The position numbers were made by a program, and so were the translations under genes. Positions 27,999-36,860 of a stretch of 64,000 nucleotides of DNA are shown here, piece by piece. The DNA comes from Mycolicibacterium insubricum. Lineage in GTDB: Bacteria; Actinomycetota; Actinomycetes; Mycobacteriales; Mycobacteriaceae. The notes under the pieces are model-generated. The model had not been told where the DNA came from. It did no database searches and saw only the letters and a program-made list of their open reading frames with translations. The stretch's first letter is position 1; each line of letters starts with the position of its first letter. The stretch lies in assembly GCF_010731615.1 (NCBI RefSeq), contig NZ_AP022618.1, forward strand, positions 4,402,001-4,466,000, read 5' to 3'.

Positions 27999-29074
27999 AC
28001 ACTGCAACGCGTATCAAGGTCCTCGCGGGTTGGGCGATCGCGGCCGCCGCTACGGTCGCCGTTCTGCTGACCGCCGAGAAGCACGGACCGGTCGCGCCGG
28101 ACAATGCCAACCCCGCCGGTGTCGGCAAACCACCCCCGGCGCAGCCGTTGTGGCCGGCGATCGACTTCGTTTTCTGGGGCCAGGTGCTGGGCGCGGTGCT
28201 GCTGGCCGTCGTCATCGTCGCCTCGGTGCTGGTCTGGAGTCGCCGGCCCGGGCATCCGGTGATCCTGATGATCCTGGCCTCCTCCACCCTGTTCTGGTGG
28301 GACCCGATCAACAACTGGGCGATCGGGCTGGTCTACAACCCCAGAATGTGGCACTTCCCGCGAGATTGGCCGTGGCTCAACATCTCCCCGATCATCGAAC
28401 CGTTGACCTCGGTGATCTACGCGCCCTATGTGTTGCTGCCCTACTTCCTGGCCATGCCGGCACTGCGGGCAGTCCAACGACGCACTGAACACGACGCTTT
28501 CGTCTGGCGGCACCCGCTGATCTCGATTTCGGTGCTGACCTTCGTCATCGGTGCCATCTGGGACGCCGCCCAGGAAATCCTGCTGACCCGCACCCAATTC
28601 CTGACCTACACCCACGTGATCGACTTCGGTTCACTGGATGCCGGCCGGTTCAGCCAGTTCCCACTGTTGATGGCCAGCGTGCTGATCACCATCATAATGA
28701 TCCCCGCGTCGATCCTGCTCTACCGCGACGACACCGGGAAGAGCCAGGCCGAAAAGCTCGCGCAACGATTCACCCTGTTCTCCGGCCGGCCGAAGCTGGC
28801 GACCTTCCTGGTGATGGCGGTCATCCTGAACGTCGCCATGATGAGCTTCAGTTCGGCGTTCTGGCTGGTGCGTACCACCGGGGCGGCATCCACGGTGGCC
28901 TGCCCCTGGCCGTATCCGTCGGCGAAGACCTGGGATCCGCAGGGCCACTATGAATCTCAGGGCGCTCCGGGTCCGTTCACCGCGGGCGCGGCGAGCACCT
29001 GGCAGATCGGCCAGCCCGACGGGCGGCCGACGGATGTCACCGTGGTTTCCGACCGCTGTAACCCGAACCGCTGA
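27995..29074 (+). CDS. AveC-family (spirocyclase-like) membrane protein
   Basis: This 359-residue polytopic membrane protein has about seven hydrophobic helices, starting with WAIAAAATVAVLLTA (residues 13-27). It includes conserved-looking loops STLFWWDPINNWAIGLVYNP and WDAAQEILLTRTQF. The overall pattern matches the spirocyclase AveC family, whose founding member acts on the avermectin spiroketal; mycobacterial members have unknown substrates. It follows the MarR operator core and is convergent with the GMC oxidoreductase gene, ending 6 bases from it. Enzymatic role is inferred from family only. Confidence 0.7.
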   Translation: MNTATRIKVLAGWAIAAAATVAVLLTAEKHGPVAPDNANPAGVGKPPPAQPLWPAIDFVFWGQVLGAVLLAVVIVASVLVWSRRPGHPVILMILASSTLFWWDPINNWAIGLVYNPRMWHFPRDWPWLNISPIIEPLTSVIYAPYVLLPYFLAMPALRAVQRRTEHDAFVWRHPLISISVLTFVIGAIWDAAQEILLTRTQFLTYTHVIDFGSLDAGRFSQFPLLMASVLITIIMIPASILLYRDDTGKSQAEKLAQRFTLFSGRPKLATFLVMAVILNVAMMSFSSAFWLVRTTGAASTVACPWPYPSAKTWDPQGHYESQGAPGPFTAGAASTWQIGQPDGRPTDVTVVSDRCNPNR

Positions 29075-29080
29075 ACGGCG

Positions 29081-30715
29081 TCAGCCACCGAGGATCAACT
29101 CGGCGGCCCGCTCACCGATCATCATGGCAGCGGCATTGGTGTTGCCGCCGACGATGCTGGGCATGACCGCGGCGTCGGCGACCCGCAGCCCCGACACGCC
29201 GCGGACCCGCAGCGCGGGGTCGACCACGGCCCGCTCGTCGCTGCCCATCCGGCAGGTCCCCACTGGGTGATACACCCCGGATGCGTTGCGCCGCGCGAAC
29301 TCCGCGAGATCTTCGCCGTGCAGATCCGCACCGGGCAGTACCTCTCGTCCGACCTCGCCCGAAATGGCGGGATGGGCCAACGATTCCCGGACCAATTCCA
29401 TCCCGGCCACCAGGGTCGCCAGGTCTTGCGGTTCGGCCAGGTAGTTGGGATCGATCAGCGGCGCGGTGAACGGATCGGTGGATGCCAGACGGACCGTCCC
29501 CCGGCTCTGCGGGTAGATCATCGTGGGCAGCATGGTGAGCGACCGCGCCGAATCGGCGGCCAGGTGCAGCCCCGGCTCGTCCTGGTTCTCCGGGTAGCTC
29601 ATCGGCAGGATGAACATCTGCAGATCGGGAACCTCGGTGCGGCCACGGCCGCCAGCGTCGAGGAATGCAACCCCTTCGAACAGAGTGTGCGCCAGATAGG
29701 TCGATCGGGGGCGCAGGATTTCTCGGCCGGCGGCGCGGCCGAAACTCAGCGGTGACGCGCTGCGCCCGTTGGGTGCGTGGTACGACAATGGCACGAACAG
29801 GTGGTCATGCAGGTTGTCCCCGACCGGCAGATCGGCCACCACGTCGATCCCGTGCTCGCGCAGGTGCTCCGCGGGCCCGATACCGGAGAGCATCAGCAGC
29901 CGGGGGCTACCCAAGGACCCGGAGCTGACGATCACCTCGCGGCTCGCCCGGACCGTGCCGATCGGTCGCCGGTCGCGGCCCGCCACCAACTCCACCCCGA
30001 CGGCCCGGCCCCCGGAGATCACCACCCGGGTCGCGGTCGCCCCGGTGATGACCCGCAGATTGGCCGGCGCGTCGTCGAGATAACCGCGGTCGGTACCGGC
30101 CCGCCGCCCTCGGCCGACGCTCTGCTGGATCGGCGCCACGCCGGCCTGATCGGCACCGTTGTAGTCGGGATTCCGACCGATGCCGGCCGTCGCCGCGAGG
30201 GCGTCCATGTATCGCTCGGTGACCTCGGCCAGGCCGGTCGCGCGTTCCACGGCGATCGGACCGTGCCCGCCGCGCAGTTCGCTAGCACCATCCTCGAAGC
30301 TCTCCAACCGCCGGAAGGACGCCAACACATCGCCGTACGCCCAGCCCGTCGCGCCATCGGCGGCCCAGCCGTCGAAGTTGTGCCGGTTTCCCCGCACGAA
30401 CGCCATGCCGTTGATGACACTGCCACCGCCGAGCACCCGGCCGTGCGACTGCGGAAGCATACGACCGTTCATCTGCCGCTGCGGGACGGTATGGGCCGGC
30501 CAGGTGACCAGCCGCTGCAGGGCCGAGACGGCGTGGATCGCGCCGCACATGCCGGGGACCGTCATCAGTGGACCCCGACGGCGACGACCGGATTCGATCA
30601 GGGCGACCGCGGCTCCGGAGTCGGCGAGCCGGCGGGCGACGATGGCGCCGGCGCTGCCCGCCCCGACCACCACGTAGTCCGCCGATTGCGCCTCGGCCGA
30701 CAGCGCCTTCGTCAT
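29081..30715 (-). CDS. GMC family FAD-dependent oxidoreductase
   Basis: This 544-residue flavoenzyme starts MTKALSAEAQSADYVVVGAGSAGAIVA with the FAD motif GAGSAG near residue 19. GMC signature 1 is near residue 90 (GRVLGGGSVINGM) and signature 2 near 265 (SSGSLGSPRLLMLSGIG). The C-terminal HPVGTCRMG and GGNTNAAAMMIGERAA carry the active-site region. The family oxidises alcohols, including choline and sterols. GGAGGTG precedes the ATG. It diverges from MarR 2 with a 17-bp palindrome between them. Confidence 0.92.
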   Translation of the reverse strand: MTKALSAEAQSADYVVVGAGSAGAIVARRLADSGAAVALIESGRRRRGPLMTVPGMCGAIHAVSALQRLVTWPAHTVPQRQMNGRMLPQSHGRVLGGGSVINGMAFVRGNRHNFDGWAADGATGWAYGDVLASFRRLESFEDGASELRGGHGPIAVERATGLAEVTERYMDALAATAGIGRNPDYNGADQAGVAPIQQSVGRGRRAGTDRGYLDDAPANLRVITGATATRVVISGGRAVGVELVAGRDRRPIGTVRASREVIVSSGSLGSPRLLMLSGIGPAEHLREHGIDVVADLPVGDNLHDHLFVPLSYHAPNGRSASPLSFGRAAGREILRPRSTYLAHTLFEGVAFLDAGGRGRTEVPDLQMFILPMSYPENQDEPGLHLAADSARSLTMLPTMIYPQSRGTVRLASTDPFTAPLIDPNYLAEPQDLATLVAGMELVRESLAHPAISGEVGREVLPGADLHGEDLAEFARRNASGVYHPVGTCRMGSDERAVVDPALRVRGVSGLRVADAAVMPSIVGGNTNAAAMMIGERAAELILGG

Positions 30716-30742
30716 CGCGGCACCTCCATCACGCCATCCTAC

Positions 30743-30759
30743 AGTTCATTTTATGAACT
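30743..30759. promoter_or_regulatory. MarR-type operator between GMC oxidoreductase and MarR 2
   Basis: AGTTCATTTTATGAACT is a perfect palindrome of 7-bp arms around TTT, in an AT-rich island. Its 15-bp core GTTCATTTTATGAAC matches the cores at 27942 and 31366. It lies 28 bases from the GMC start and about 70 bases before MarR 2, so it can control both. Confidence 0.7.
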
Positions 30760-30829
30760 ATTTTTTTGACGCTAACACACCTACCCGGTCGACCGCACCG
30801 ATCCGGGGCGGACGTGAGACGCTTTCGAG

Positions 30830-31330
30830 ATGCCCGACGACGGCGATGCGCAGATCATCGAGAAGATCACCATCTCGCTGATGCGGGTCATCAACAAGAT
30901 CGAGCAGGGCCGGCGCGTTGCCCGGTCCTACGGCCCCGGGCTGTCTCTGACCCGGGTGGAAATCGAGGTGTGCGCACTGATCTTCCGCAATGACGGCATC
31001 ACCGGCAGCGAATTGTCGGGACTGCTCGGCGTCACCCGCTCGGCCACCTCACAGATCGTCAGCAAACTCAAGGCCAAGGAACTCGTCTCCGAGAACTACG
31101 CCCCCGGAGACGCGAAACGCAAGCACCTCCACCTGTCCGACCGTGGCCGCGACGCGGCCCGCATCGCCGGGCAGTACCAGTCGGCAATGGCCGCGGCGTT
31201 GTTCGGTTCGGCCGACACCGCCGAACTGCACGGCTACCTGGACTTCATCAATCGACTGGACCGCTGCCACACCGAAGCGATTGCGGCGTGGGAAACCTCA
31301 GGCGGGCCCGATTTCGGTGCGCCGCGCTGA
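30830..31330 (+). CDS. MarR family transcriptional regulator 2
   Basis: This 166-residue protein has a winged helix-turn-helix at about residues 60-115 (ITGSELSGLLGVTRSATSQIVSKLKAKELVSENYAPGDAKRKHLHLSD). DAKRK replaces the usual DRR wing but is compatible with MarR. It is divergent from the GMC gene and lies 70 bases before the membrane protein gene at 31400, each intergenic space carrying one copy of the 15-bp palindrome. It is a strong candidate for the regulator of these sites, together with MarR 1. Confidence 0.85.
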   Translation: MPDDGDAQIIEKITISLMRVINKIEQGRRVARSYGPGLSLTRVEIEVCALIFRNDGITGSELSGLLGVTRSATSQIVSKLKAKELVSENYAPGDAKRKHLHLSDRGRDAARIAGQYQSAMAAALFGSADTAELHGYLDFINRLDRCHTEAIAAWETSGGPDFGAPR

Positions 31331-31365
31331 GTCTCGTCGTCCCGCCTGCTAGCATTGAGCATATA

Positions 31366-31380
31366 GTTTAGCTTCTAAAC
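31366..31380. promoter_or_regulatory. MarR-type operator before the 31400 gene
   Basis: GTTTAGCTTCTAAAC is a perfect palindrome of 6-bp arms around CTT. It has the same length and half-site pattern (GTTYAK) as the sites at 27942 and 30744. It lies 20 bases before the TTG start of the membrane protein. Confidence 0.7.
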
Positions 31381-31399
31381 CATTCACGCGGGAGGCACC

Positions 31400-32266
31400 T
31401 TGCACCGACCGGCCCCCACCGCGTTCCACCTGCTGGCCGACAACGCCGGCAAACGGCGGACCGAGATCATCTATCTGCTCTGGTTCGTGGCGTCGCTGCC
31501 GCTGCAGTGGTACGCGATCACCCACCTGCGTTACGACCGCCCCAACGACGCGCTGCTGCTGACCCAGTCGCTAGTGATGGCGACCGGAACCTTAGTGTTG
31601 CCGCTGGTCTTCCGCGCGCCCGAAGACCGCGGGCAACCGCTGGTCCGGCTCTACGGGTTCCGGATGGGCGTGTTCCTGTGCATCTGGGCGGTGCTCGGCG
31701 GATTCATCGGAACCGACCCCTGGTACGAGGTGCTGCACGGGCATTTCGCCTTCAACACCGCCATCAACCCCAACGGGGTCCCGTTGTTCATGCTGCCGAT
31801 GACGATCTCGGTCTTCGGTTGCTACAGCGTCATCCTGGGCAGCATGTACCGCGTCCTCACCTGGGGCTGCAACCGGATCGGCGGGCCCATCGGCCGCGAC
31901 ACGAAGATCCGGCACGCCGTGATCTGCCTGATGCTGGCCGGCGTCATGCCGCTGGCGGAGACCTTCGCCTACTCGGGCGCCAACTACTGTTTCGACAACG
32001 GCGTCGGAATGTGGGGCCTGAACATATTGATCTACGGCTCCTGGCATTTCGCGGCGCTGCTGTTCTACACCCGCTGGGACACCCGGCCCGGGCAGCGCGC
32101 CGATCTCGACACGACGGTGCTGTCGGGCTTTGCCGCGCTGGGCATCCTGATGACCCTGATGGCAATCACCAAGACCTTCATCGCGCCGCATTTCGTGGAT
32201 GTCTCCCACGGGCTGCGCCAAATCAACGACTGGAGCCCGGGAAACTGCCTGGGGCCCAAACCGTAA
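31400..32266 (+). CDS. polytopic membrane protein, remote resemblance to cycloeucalenol cycloisomerase
   Basis: This 288-residue protein has about six hydrophobic helices. The run APEDRGQPLVRLYGFRMGVF, then FIGTDPWYEVLHGHFAFNT and NGVPLFMLPMTI, resembles the conserved loops of plant-type cycloeucalenol cycloisomerase, a sterol-ring isomerase. The match is by eye and is moderate only. The start is TTG at 31400, 4 bases after GGAGG. Regulation by the 15-bp palindrome upstream is likely. An unrelated membrane protein is the alternative. Confidence 0.65.
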   Translation: MHRPAPTAFHLLADNAGKRRTEIIYLLWFVASLPLQWYAITHLRYDRPNDALLLTQSLVMATGTLVLPLVFRAPEDRGQPLVRLYGFRMGVFLCIWAVLGGFIGTDPWYEVLHGHFAFNTAINPNGVPLFMLPMTISVFGCYSVILGSMYRVLTWGCNRIGGPIGRDTKIRHAVICLMLAGVMPLAETFAYSGANYCFDNGVGMWGLNILIYGSWHFAALLFYTRWDTRPGQRADLDTTVLSGFAALGILMTLMAITKTFIAPHFVDVSHGLRQINDWSPGNCLGPKP

Positions 32267-32279
32267 CCGCCCACGGGCG

Positions 32280-33278
32280 TCAGTTCTCGTTCTCGGTACG
32301 TTCCACGTAGAACCGGGCGGCCGCCCGGATGGCATCCTCGGTGGCCGCGGGTTGCCAACCGAGTTCGGCGGTGGCCTTACCGTGGTCGGCCGGCGAGGTC
32401 AGCTCCATCAGCCGCGTGCTGTGGTACCCGATGGGCATTTCTCGGCGCAGCAGTGTGCCGAGTAGATCCGATACGCGACCGATTCCACGGACGAGCCACA
32501 TGGGGATACCGATTCGCGGTGGATTTGCACCCACGGATTCCGCTGCCGTGCAAACCAATTCGCGCTGTGAGAGGTACTTCTCGGAGATGATGTAGCGCTC
32601 GCCCACTCGCCCTCGGTCGGCGGCCAGCAGCATGGCGTCGGCCACGTCGTCGATGCCGACCACCTCGGATCCGATGCCGCGGACGTAGAACGGCATCTTT
32701 CCCAGCGCCGCAAGTTGCACGAACATGCCCTGGCGCGGCTGCCAGTCGGGCGGGCCGTAAGGGTTCGACACATTCATCACGACGGCCGGCACCCCGCGGT
32801 CCGCGGCGTAGGTCAACACCAGTTCCTCGGCCTTCCGGCGGGATTCGATGTATCCCCCGCCCTCATCGGCCCAGTTGAACGGGGTGTCCTCGTCGACCGT
32901 TTCGCCGCGTTCGCCGATCGCGATGGTGCCGATCGTGCTGACGAAGACGAACTTCCGCAGCCCCGCCTCGGCCGCGATGTCGAGCACCCGTCGCAGTCCG
33001 TCGACATTGGTCCGGAACAGTGGCGCGGGATCACGCAGCTCGGCTCGGGTGTCGACCACGCAGTAGTAGACGTCGTCGCGGTCGGCCATCGCCGCGGCGA
33101 CCGCCTCGTCGTCGAAGATGTCACCGTAGCGGCGATCGAGTGCGAGTCCGTCAATTCCCCTGGTGGAACTGGAGGTCCGCAACAAGACCCGTACGTCGTC
33201 ACCGCGTGCCACCAGGTGACGCGTGACGGCCGCTCCGACGTTGCCGCTGGCTCCCATGACCAGGGCGCGCCGCGTCAC
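32280..33278 (-). CDS. NAD-dependent epimerase/dehydratase (extended SDR)
   Basis: This 332-residue protein starts VTRRALVMGASGNVGAAV with the Rossmann motif GASGNVG near residue 10. The extended-SDR active site appears as FVSTIGTI and a degenerate YxxxK segment (YIESRRK near residue 145). Similar enzymes act as 3-beta-hydroxysteroid or sugar-nucleotide dehydrogenases. The GTG start overlaps the upstream LLM stop (GTGA). It is the last gene of the six-gene minus-strand operon that begins at 37304. Confidence 0.85.
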   Translation of the reverse strand: MTRRALVMGASGNVGAAVTRHLVARGDDVRVLLRTSSSTRGIDGLALDRRYGDIFDDEAVAAAMADRDDVYYCVVDTRAELRDPAPLFRTNVDGLRRVLDIAAEAGLRKFVFVSTIGTIAIGERGETVDEDTPFNWADEGGGYIESRRKAEELVLTYAADRGVPAVVMNVSNPYGPPDWQPRQGMFVQLAALGKMPFYVRGIGSEVVGIDDVADAMLLAADRGRVGERYIISEKYLSQRELVCTAAESVGANPPRIGIPMWLVRGIGRVSDLLGTLLRREMPIGYHSTRLMELTSPADHGKATAELGWQPAATEDAIRAAARFYVERTENEN

Positions 33279-34318
33279 CGGATCTCCCGGTAGGCGGCTA
33301 CCACGGGTTCCAGCTCGTCGGGGGTGGCGCCGTGCATGATGACGGCGTCGGCGCCGTAACCGATCTCGTCGCGCACCCGGCGGGCGCACTGCGCGGGGCT
33401 GCCGGTCGCCGCGGCCGCCAGCCACTCGTCGGGGATCAGTCCCGCGATGTGTTCGATCTGCTCGGCGGTGGCCTTGTGGTCGATGCCGCCGGGCACCGAC
33501 TGCACCACCGGGTCGGCGCGGAACCGTTGCAGCACGGCCGGATCCCAGCCATTGGTGGCGATCAGCAGATCGCCGTAGCCCTGCAGGTAGGTGGCCAGCC
33601 GGGCGACGGTCTTCTTCAGCCGCAGCTCCTCTGGCAGGTGATCACCGACCGTGGCCAGGCAGGACCACACCCGCACGTTCTCGGGGTTGCGGCCCGCCTT
33701 CTCGGCGGCTTGCTTGACGGTGCGGACGCAGCGGTCCAGGGTCTCCGGGGTGAAGTAGGTGTGCAGGATGACGTCGTCGAATTCGCGGCCGCCCAGTGCC
33801 AGGGTCTGCGGCCCGAATGCGACCAGGGCCAGCCGGATGTCCTCGCGAAAGTCCGGGTCCAGGAAAAGGATCGGATAGTCGCCGATCGGCCCGTCGTGGT
33901 TGAAGATCAGCTCGCCGTGCCACAGCCGGCGCATCACCTTGGCGAAGTCCTCCATCTGGGCGGTAGTCACCGCGGGGATGCCGAACGAGTTGTAGATCGC
34001 GCCGATGCCGCGGCCGATGCCCAGGGTGAACCGGCCGCCGGAGAGCCGATGCATGGTGGTGGCCCATGATCCGGTGATCAGCGGGTGTCGGGTGTTGTGA
34101 TTGGTTGCCGCGGTGGCGATCTGCATCCGCTCGGTGACCGCGCACGCCGCACCGGACAGCGACGAGGCCTCCTTGACGTTCCACCGTTCGGAGATGAACG
34201 CGGTGCCGAAGCCCAGTTCCTCGCCGCGGCGGGCCTCGGCCACCAGGGTGGCCGGCCCTTCGCCGCCCGCGCCGGCCAGCAGGTAGTAGCCCAGTTCGTC
34301 GAGAACGCGTTCGGTCAT
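33275..34318 (-). CDS. LLM class F420-dependent oxidoreductase
   Basis: This 347-residue luciferase-like protein starts MTERVLDELGYYLLAG. It contains EELGFGTAFISERWN near residue 40, ATAATNHNTRHPLITGSWATTMH near 75 and GRFTLGIGRGIG near 97, as in F420-binding TIM barrels. The ATG at 34318 overlaps the stop of the SnoaL-like gene (ATGA); the upstream alternative start lies within that gene. It is the fifth gene of the operon controlled from 37333. Confidence 0.88.
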   Translation of the reverse strand: MTERVLDELGYYLLAGAGGEGPATLVAEARRGEELGFGTAFISERWNVKEASSLSGAACAVTERMQIATAATNHNTRHPLITGSWATTMHRLSGGRFTLGIGRGIGAIYNSFGIPAVTTAQMEDFAKVMRRLWHGELIFNHDGPIGDYPILFLDPDFREDIRLALVAFGPQTLALGGREFDDVILHTYFTPETLDRCVRTVKQAAEKAGRNPENVRVWSCLATVGDHLPEELRLKKTVARLATYLQGYGDLLIATNGWDPAVLQRFRADPVVQSVPGGIDHKATAEQIEHIAGLIPDEWLAAAATGSPAQCARRVRDEIGYGADAVIMHGATPDELEPVVAAYREIR

Positions 34319-34695
34319 TGCCACTCTCCTTGTTTGTAGCCGCAATTCCATACCTCGGTGATCCGGCCGTCGACCACCCGGAAGATCTCCATGCTGGAGA
34401 TGGTCAGTTCGGTGCCGTCGTGGGTCCGCATCGGTGACTGGTAGACGATGGTGACGTGTTCGCCGTCGTCGCCGGCGATCACCAGGTTCAGGTCGAAGCG
34501 GATCTCGTCGAACAGGGCGCAGTGATCGACAACCCGGGCCACCGCCTGTTCGTGGGTGAGCACCACCGATTCTCCGACGTCGTGCCGGATCACGCTGTCG
34601 CCCAGCAGTTCTTCAGCGAGGGCGAAGTCTCGGGTGTTCCACACCACCAGGTTGTAGAGCTCCACCACCTCGCGCGCGGTGCGGGCCGGGCTCAT
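34315..34695 (-). CDS. SnoaL/NTF2-like protein
   Basis: This 126-residue cone-fold protein starts MSPARTAREVVELYNLVVWN and ends MEIFRVVDGRITEVWNCGYKQGEWQ, a classic SnoaL-like C-terminal strand. The family includes cyclases, isomerases and dehydratases with a buried His/Asp. It overlaps both neighbours by ATGA junctions, so it is translated with the APH-like and LLM genes. Confidence 0.85.
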   Translation of the reverse strand: MSPARTAREVVELYNLVVWNTRDFALAEELLGDSVIRHDVGESVVLTHEQAVARVVDHCALFDEIRFDLNLVIAGDDGEHVTIVYQSPMRTHDGTELTISSMEIFRVVDGRITEVWNCGYKQGEWQ

Positions 34696-35744
34696 GAGAA
34701 GGCCGCCACGGCGTCGATCTCGTCGATGGCCGCCACGGCCCGATCGGTCAGGGTGATGCAGAGTTGGCGGGATCGTTCCGGCATCGCCTCCGCACCCAGC
34801 AGGCTGATCACCGGCAGCATCATCAGGTAGCCGGCGGCCAGCCGATAGTCGCGCCAGGCTTCGTCGAACGGGTAGTCGCTCTCGCCTTGCGCGGCTAGAT
34901 CGTCGAGGTACTCGGTCAGCAGTGCCTGGTCTCGGCCGCGGCGCTCGGTGACCGGCAGTCCCTGGGTGACCAGGTAGGCCACGTCGGCGGCACCGGCGCC
35001 GTGGCAGGCGAATTGGAAGTCGACGACCTTCATCGCACCGTCGCGGAAGAACAGGTTGTCGGCGCGGATGTCGCCGTGCAGCAGCGTGGGACGGCGGCTC
35101 AGCGTCTCCAGGGCGACGGGTGCGAGCTCGGCGAATCGCGCGGCGAAATCGGTGACGCCCGGCGGCACCGTGATCCGGGTGCGTTCCAGGTATGCGGCCC
35201 AGGCGGTTGCGAAGACCGGCAGGAACACCTGCCGCACGGCCGGGAAGTCCAGGCCGGGGAACACGCCCGCGGGCACCGGGTTGGTCGCCGACCAGGCGTG
35301 CAGCCCGGCCAGCCCGGACAGCGCGCTGCGGGCCTGGTCCATGGTCAGCCCGGCCAGGTGATCGGCGTTGTCCCAGCCGCGCAGATCCTCCATCACCAGA
35401 ACGAATTCGGAGGCACTGGATCCACTTTCGGCGACGAATACTCCCGCGGTGCCCATCGGGGCCCGGCCCGCGATACGGCGGTAGAACTCCAGTTCACGCC
35501 GGTAGCCACCGAGCAGTTCCATCGCCCCGCGGGCCTCTTGGCTGCCGGGCAGTTTCACCACCACCGTCTCGGGCAGTCCGGTGCCCCCGGTCAGCCAGAC
35601 CCGGTACAGCAGCGACGCGAAGCCACTGTCCTGCGCGATGCGCTCGGCCCGGGCGCCGGTGACGGTGTGGCCCAGGACGGCCGACAGCCAGCCCGGAGTC
35701 ACCTCTTCGATGGACGACGGGATGCCCGTCTCGACCTCGGTCAC
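34692..35744 (-). CDS. aminoglycoside phosphotransferase-like kinase family protein
   Basis: This 350-residue protein has the APH-fold catalytic loop LHGDIRADNLFF near residue 220 and a metal-binding DFQ (VVDFQFACHG) in place of DFG near 240. The N-lobe carries VVKLPGS with the nucleotide-binding Lys. Similar proteins occur in steroid and fatty-acid catabolic operons (ACAD10-type kinases acting on hydroxyacyl-CoA), which fits this context better than antibiotic resistance. It overlaps the downstream SnoaL gene. Confidence 0.82.
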   Translation of the reverse strand: MTEVETGIPSSIEEVTPGWLSAVLGHTVTGARAERIAQDSGFASLLYRVWLTGGTGLPETVVVKLPGSQEARGAMELLGGYRRELEFYRRIAGRAPMGTAGVFVAESGSSASEFVLVMEDLRGWDNADHLAGLTMDQARSALSGLAGLHAWSATNPVPAGVFPGLDFPAVRQVFLPVFATAWAAYLERTRITVPPGVTDFAARFAELAPVALETLSRRPTLLHGDIRADNLFFRDGAMKVVDFQFACHGAGAADVAYLVTQGLPVTERRGRDQALLTEYLDDLAAQGESDYPFDEAWRDYRLAAGYLMMLPVISLLGAEAMPERSRQLCITLTDRAVAAIDEIDAVAAFS

Positions 35745-35761
35745 CGCTTACCTCCGATTTG

Positions 35762-36856
35762 TCATTGCAGTCCGGTCAGAAATTCCTCGGTGACGGCCTG
35801 CACCCGCGGGGACATCAGGTGACCGACGTGGCTGCCGTCGTGCCAGTGAAGCCGGCCGCCCCAGCGCTCCTGCAGTGCCAATGCCGGTGCGCGGAAAGCC
35901 ATCCGGTCGCTCCAGGCACCGACGATCAGCCGACGGTCCGGAGGCACCCGCGGGGTCATCGCGCACGGGTCGATCACCGCGGTCAGCGCGGCGACCTCCG
36001 CCGAGTTCAGCAGCGCACCGACGTCGTCGGCCGCCCCGCCCCAGCGGTGCAGGTGCGCGGCGATCATCTGGTTCAGCCCGCGGATGGGGGTGTACACCGC
36101 CACCCCGTCGATCCCGTCCTCCAACCCGGCCGCCAGCGCGGCGACCCCGCTGCCCAGCGACAACCCGGACAGCGCGACGGTGCGGGCTTGCGGTGCCACC
36201 CAGCGCAGCACGGCCCGGGTCTCCGAGACCGCCCGCATCATCCCGGCGACGTTGGCCACCGGGTCGGTGTCCGGATAGGTCGGCGCCCACCTGCGGCGCA
36301 CCCCGTGCCCGGGCTGGATCGGCATGGCGATGTTGTAGCCGAGGTCGCGGTGCAACCGGCGTATCCGGGCCACCACGAAGTCGCTCAAGTTGCCCTGCCC
36401 GGCGCCGTGCACCCAGACCAGCCAGGGCCGCGGTCCCCCGGGGTGGCGCAGCACGTTGACCACCGCGATGGCCGGGGCGCCGAACGCCGCCAGTGCTTGC
36501 GGCAGCCGGGGATCGTGGACGTAGCGAATCTGCTCGAAAGTCAGCCTGCCCGCCTGGCGAAGACGGGTTCCGGTGCTGCGCAGGGGCTCCGGGTCCCGGT
36601 AGCAGCCCGCGGTGCCGAGCGCGCCGAGTTCGGCGGCGATGCCGGGGTAGGCGCCCAGATCGCTGTGCACGTGCGGCGGCCGCGCGGTCAGTGTCATGCC
36701 GGTGAGCACGAGTTCGTCGAGCGCCACCTCGCCGAGGCGGCGCAGCCCGGACCCGGAGGTCGGTGACCAGTTCTCTCCGGCGAGCGCCCGCGCCGAGCGG
36801 GGCAGCACGCCGCCGAGTTCGCGGGCGATCAGTGCGCCGCGGCGCCGCAGGTCCAT
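35762..36856 (-). CDS. alpha/beta-hydrolase
   Basis: This 364-residue hydrolase has LVWVHGAGQGN near residue 145 (oxyanion region), the nucleophile elbow ALSGLSLGSG near 228, and the C-terminal WHDGSHVGHL with the likely His. There is no signal peptide. It starts 4 bases after the NTF2 stop and ends 17 bases before the APH-like start, inside the six-gene operon. The substrate, likely an ester or lactone, is unknown. Confidence 0.85.
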   Translation of the reverse strand: MDLRRRGALIARELGGVLPRSARALAGENWSPTSGSGLRRLGEVALDELVLTGMTLTARPPHVHSDLGAYPGIAAELGALGTAGCYRDPEPLRSTGTRLRQAGRLTFEQIRYVHDPRLPQALAAFGAPAIAVVNVLRHPGGPRPWLVWVHGAGQGNLSDFVVARIRRLHRDLGYNIAMPIQPGHGVRRRWAPTYPDTDPVANVAGMMRAVSETRAVLRWVAPQARTVALSGLSLGSGVAALAAGLEDGIDGVAVYTPIRGLNQMIAAHLHRWGGAADDVGALLNSAEVAALTAVIDPCAMTPRVPPDRRLIVGAWSDRMAFRAPALALQERWGGRLHWHDGSHVGHLMSPRVQAVTEEFLTGLQ

Positions 36857-36860
36857 CGGC

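Noticed and set aside
34692..35744. Aminoglycoside resistance kinase
   Set aside because: The APH-like fold is present, but DFQ replaces DFG and the operon is catabolic, so a metabolic kinase is more likely.
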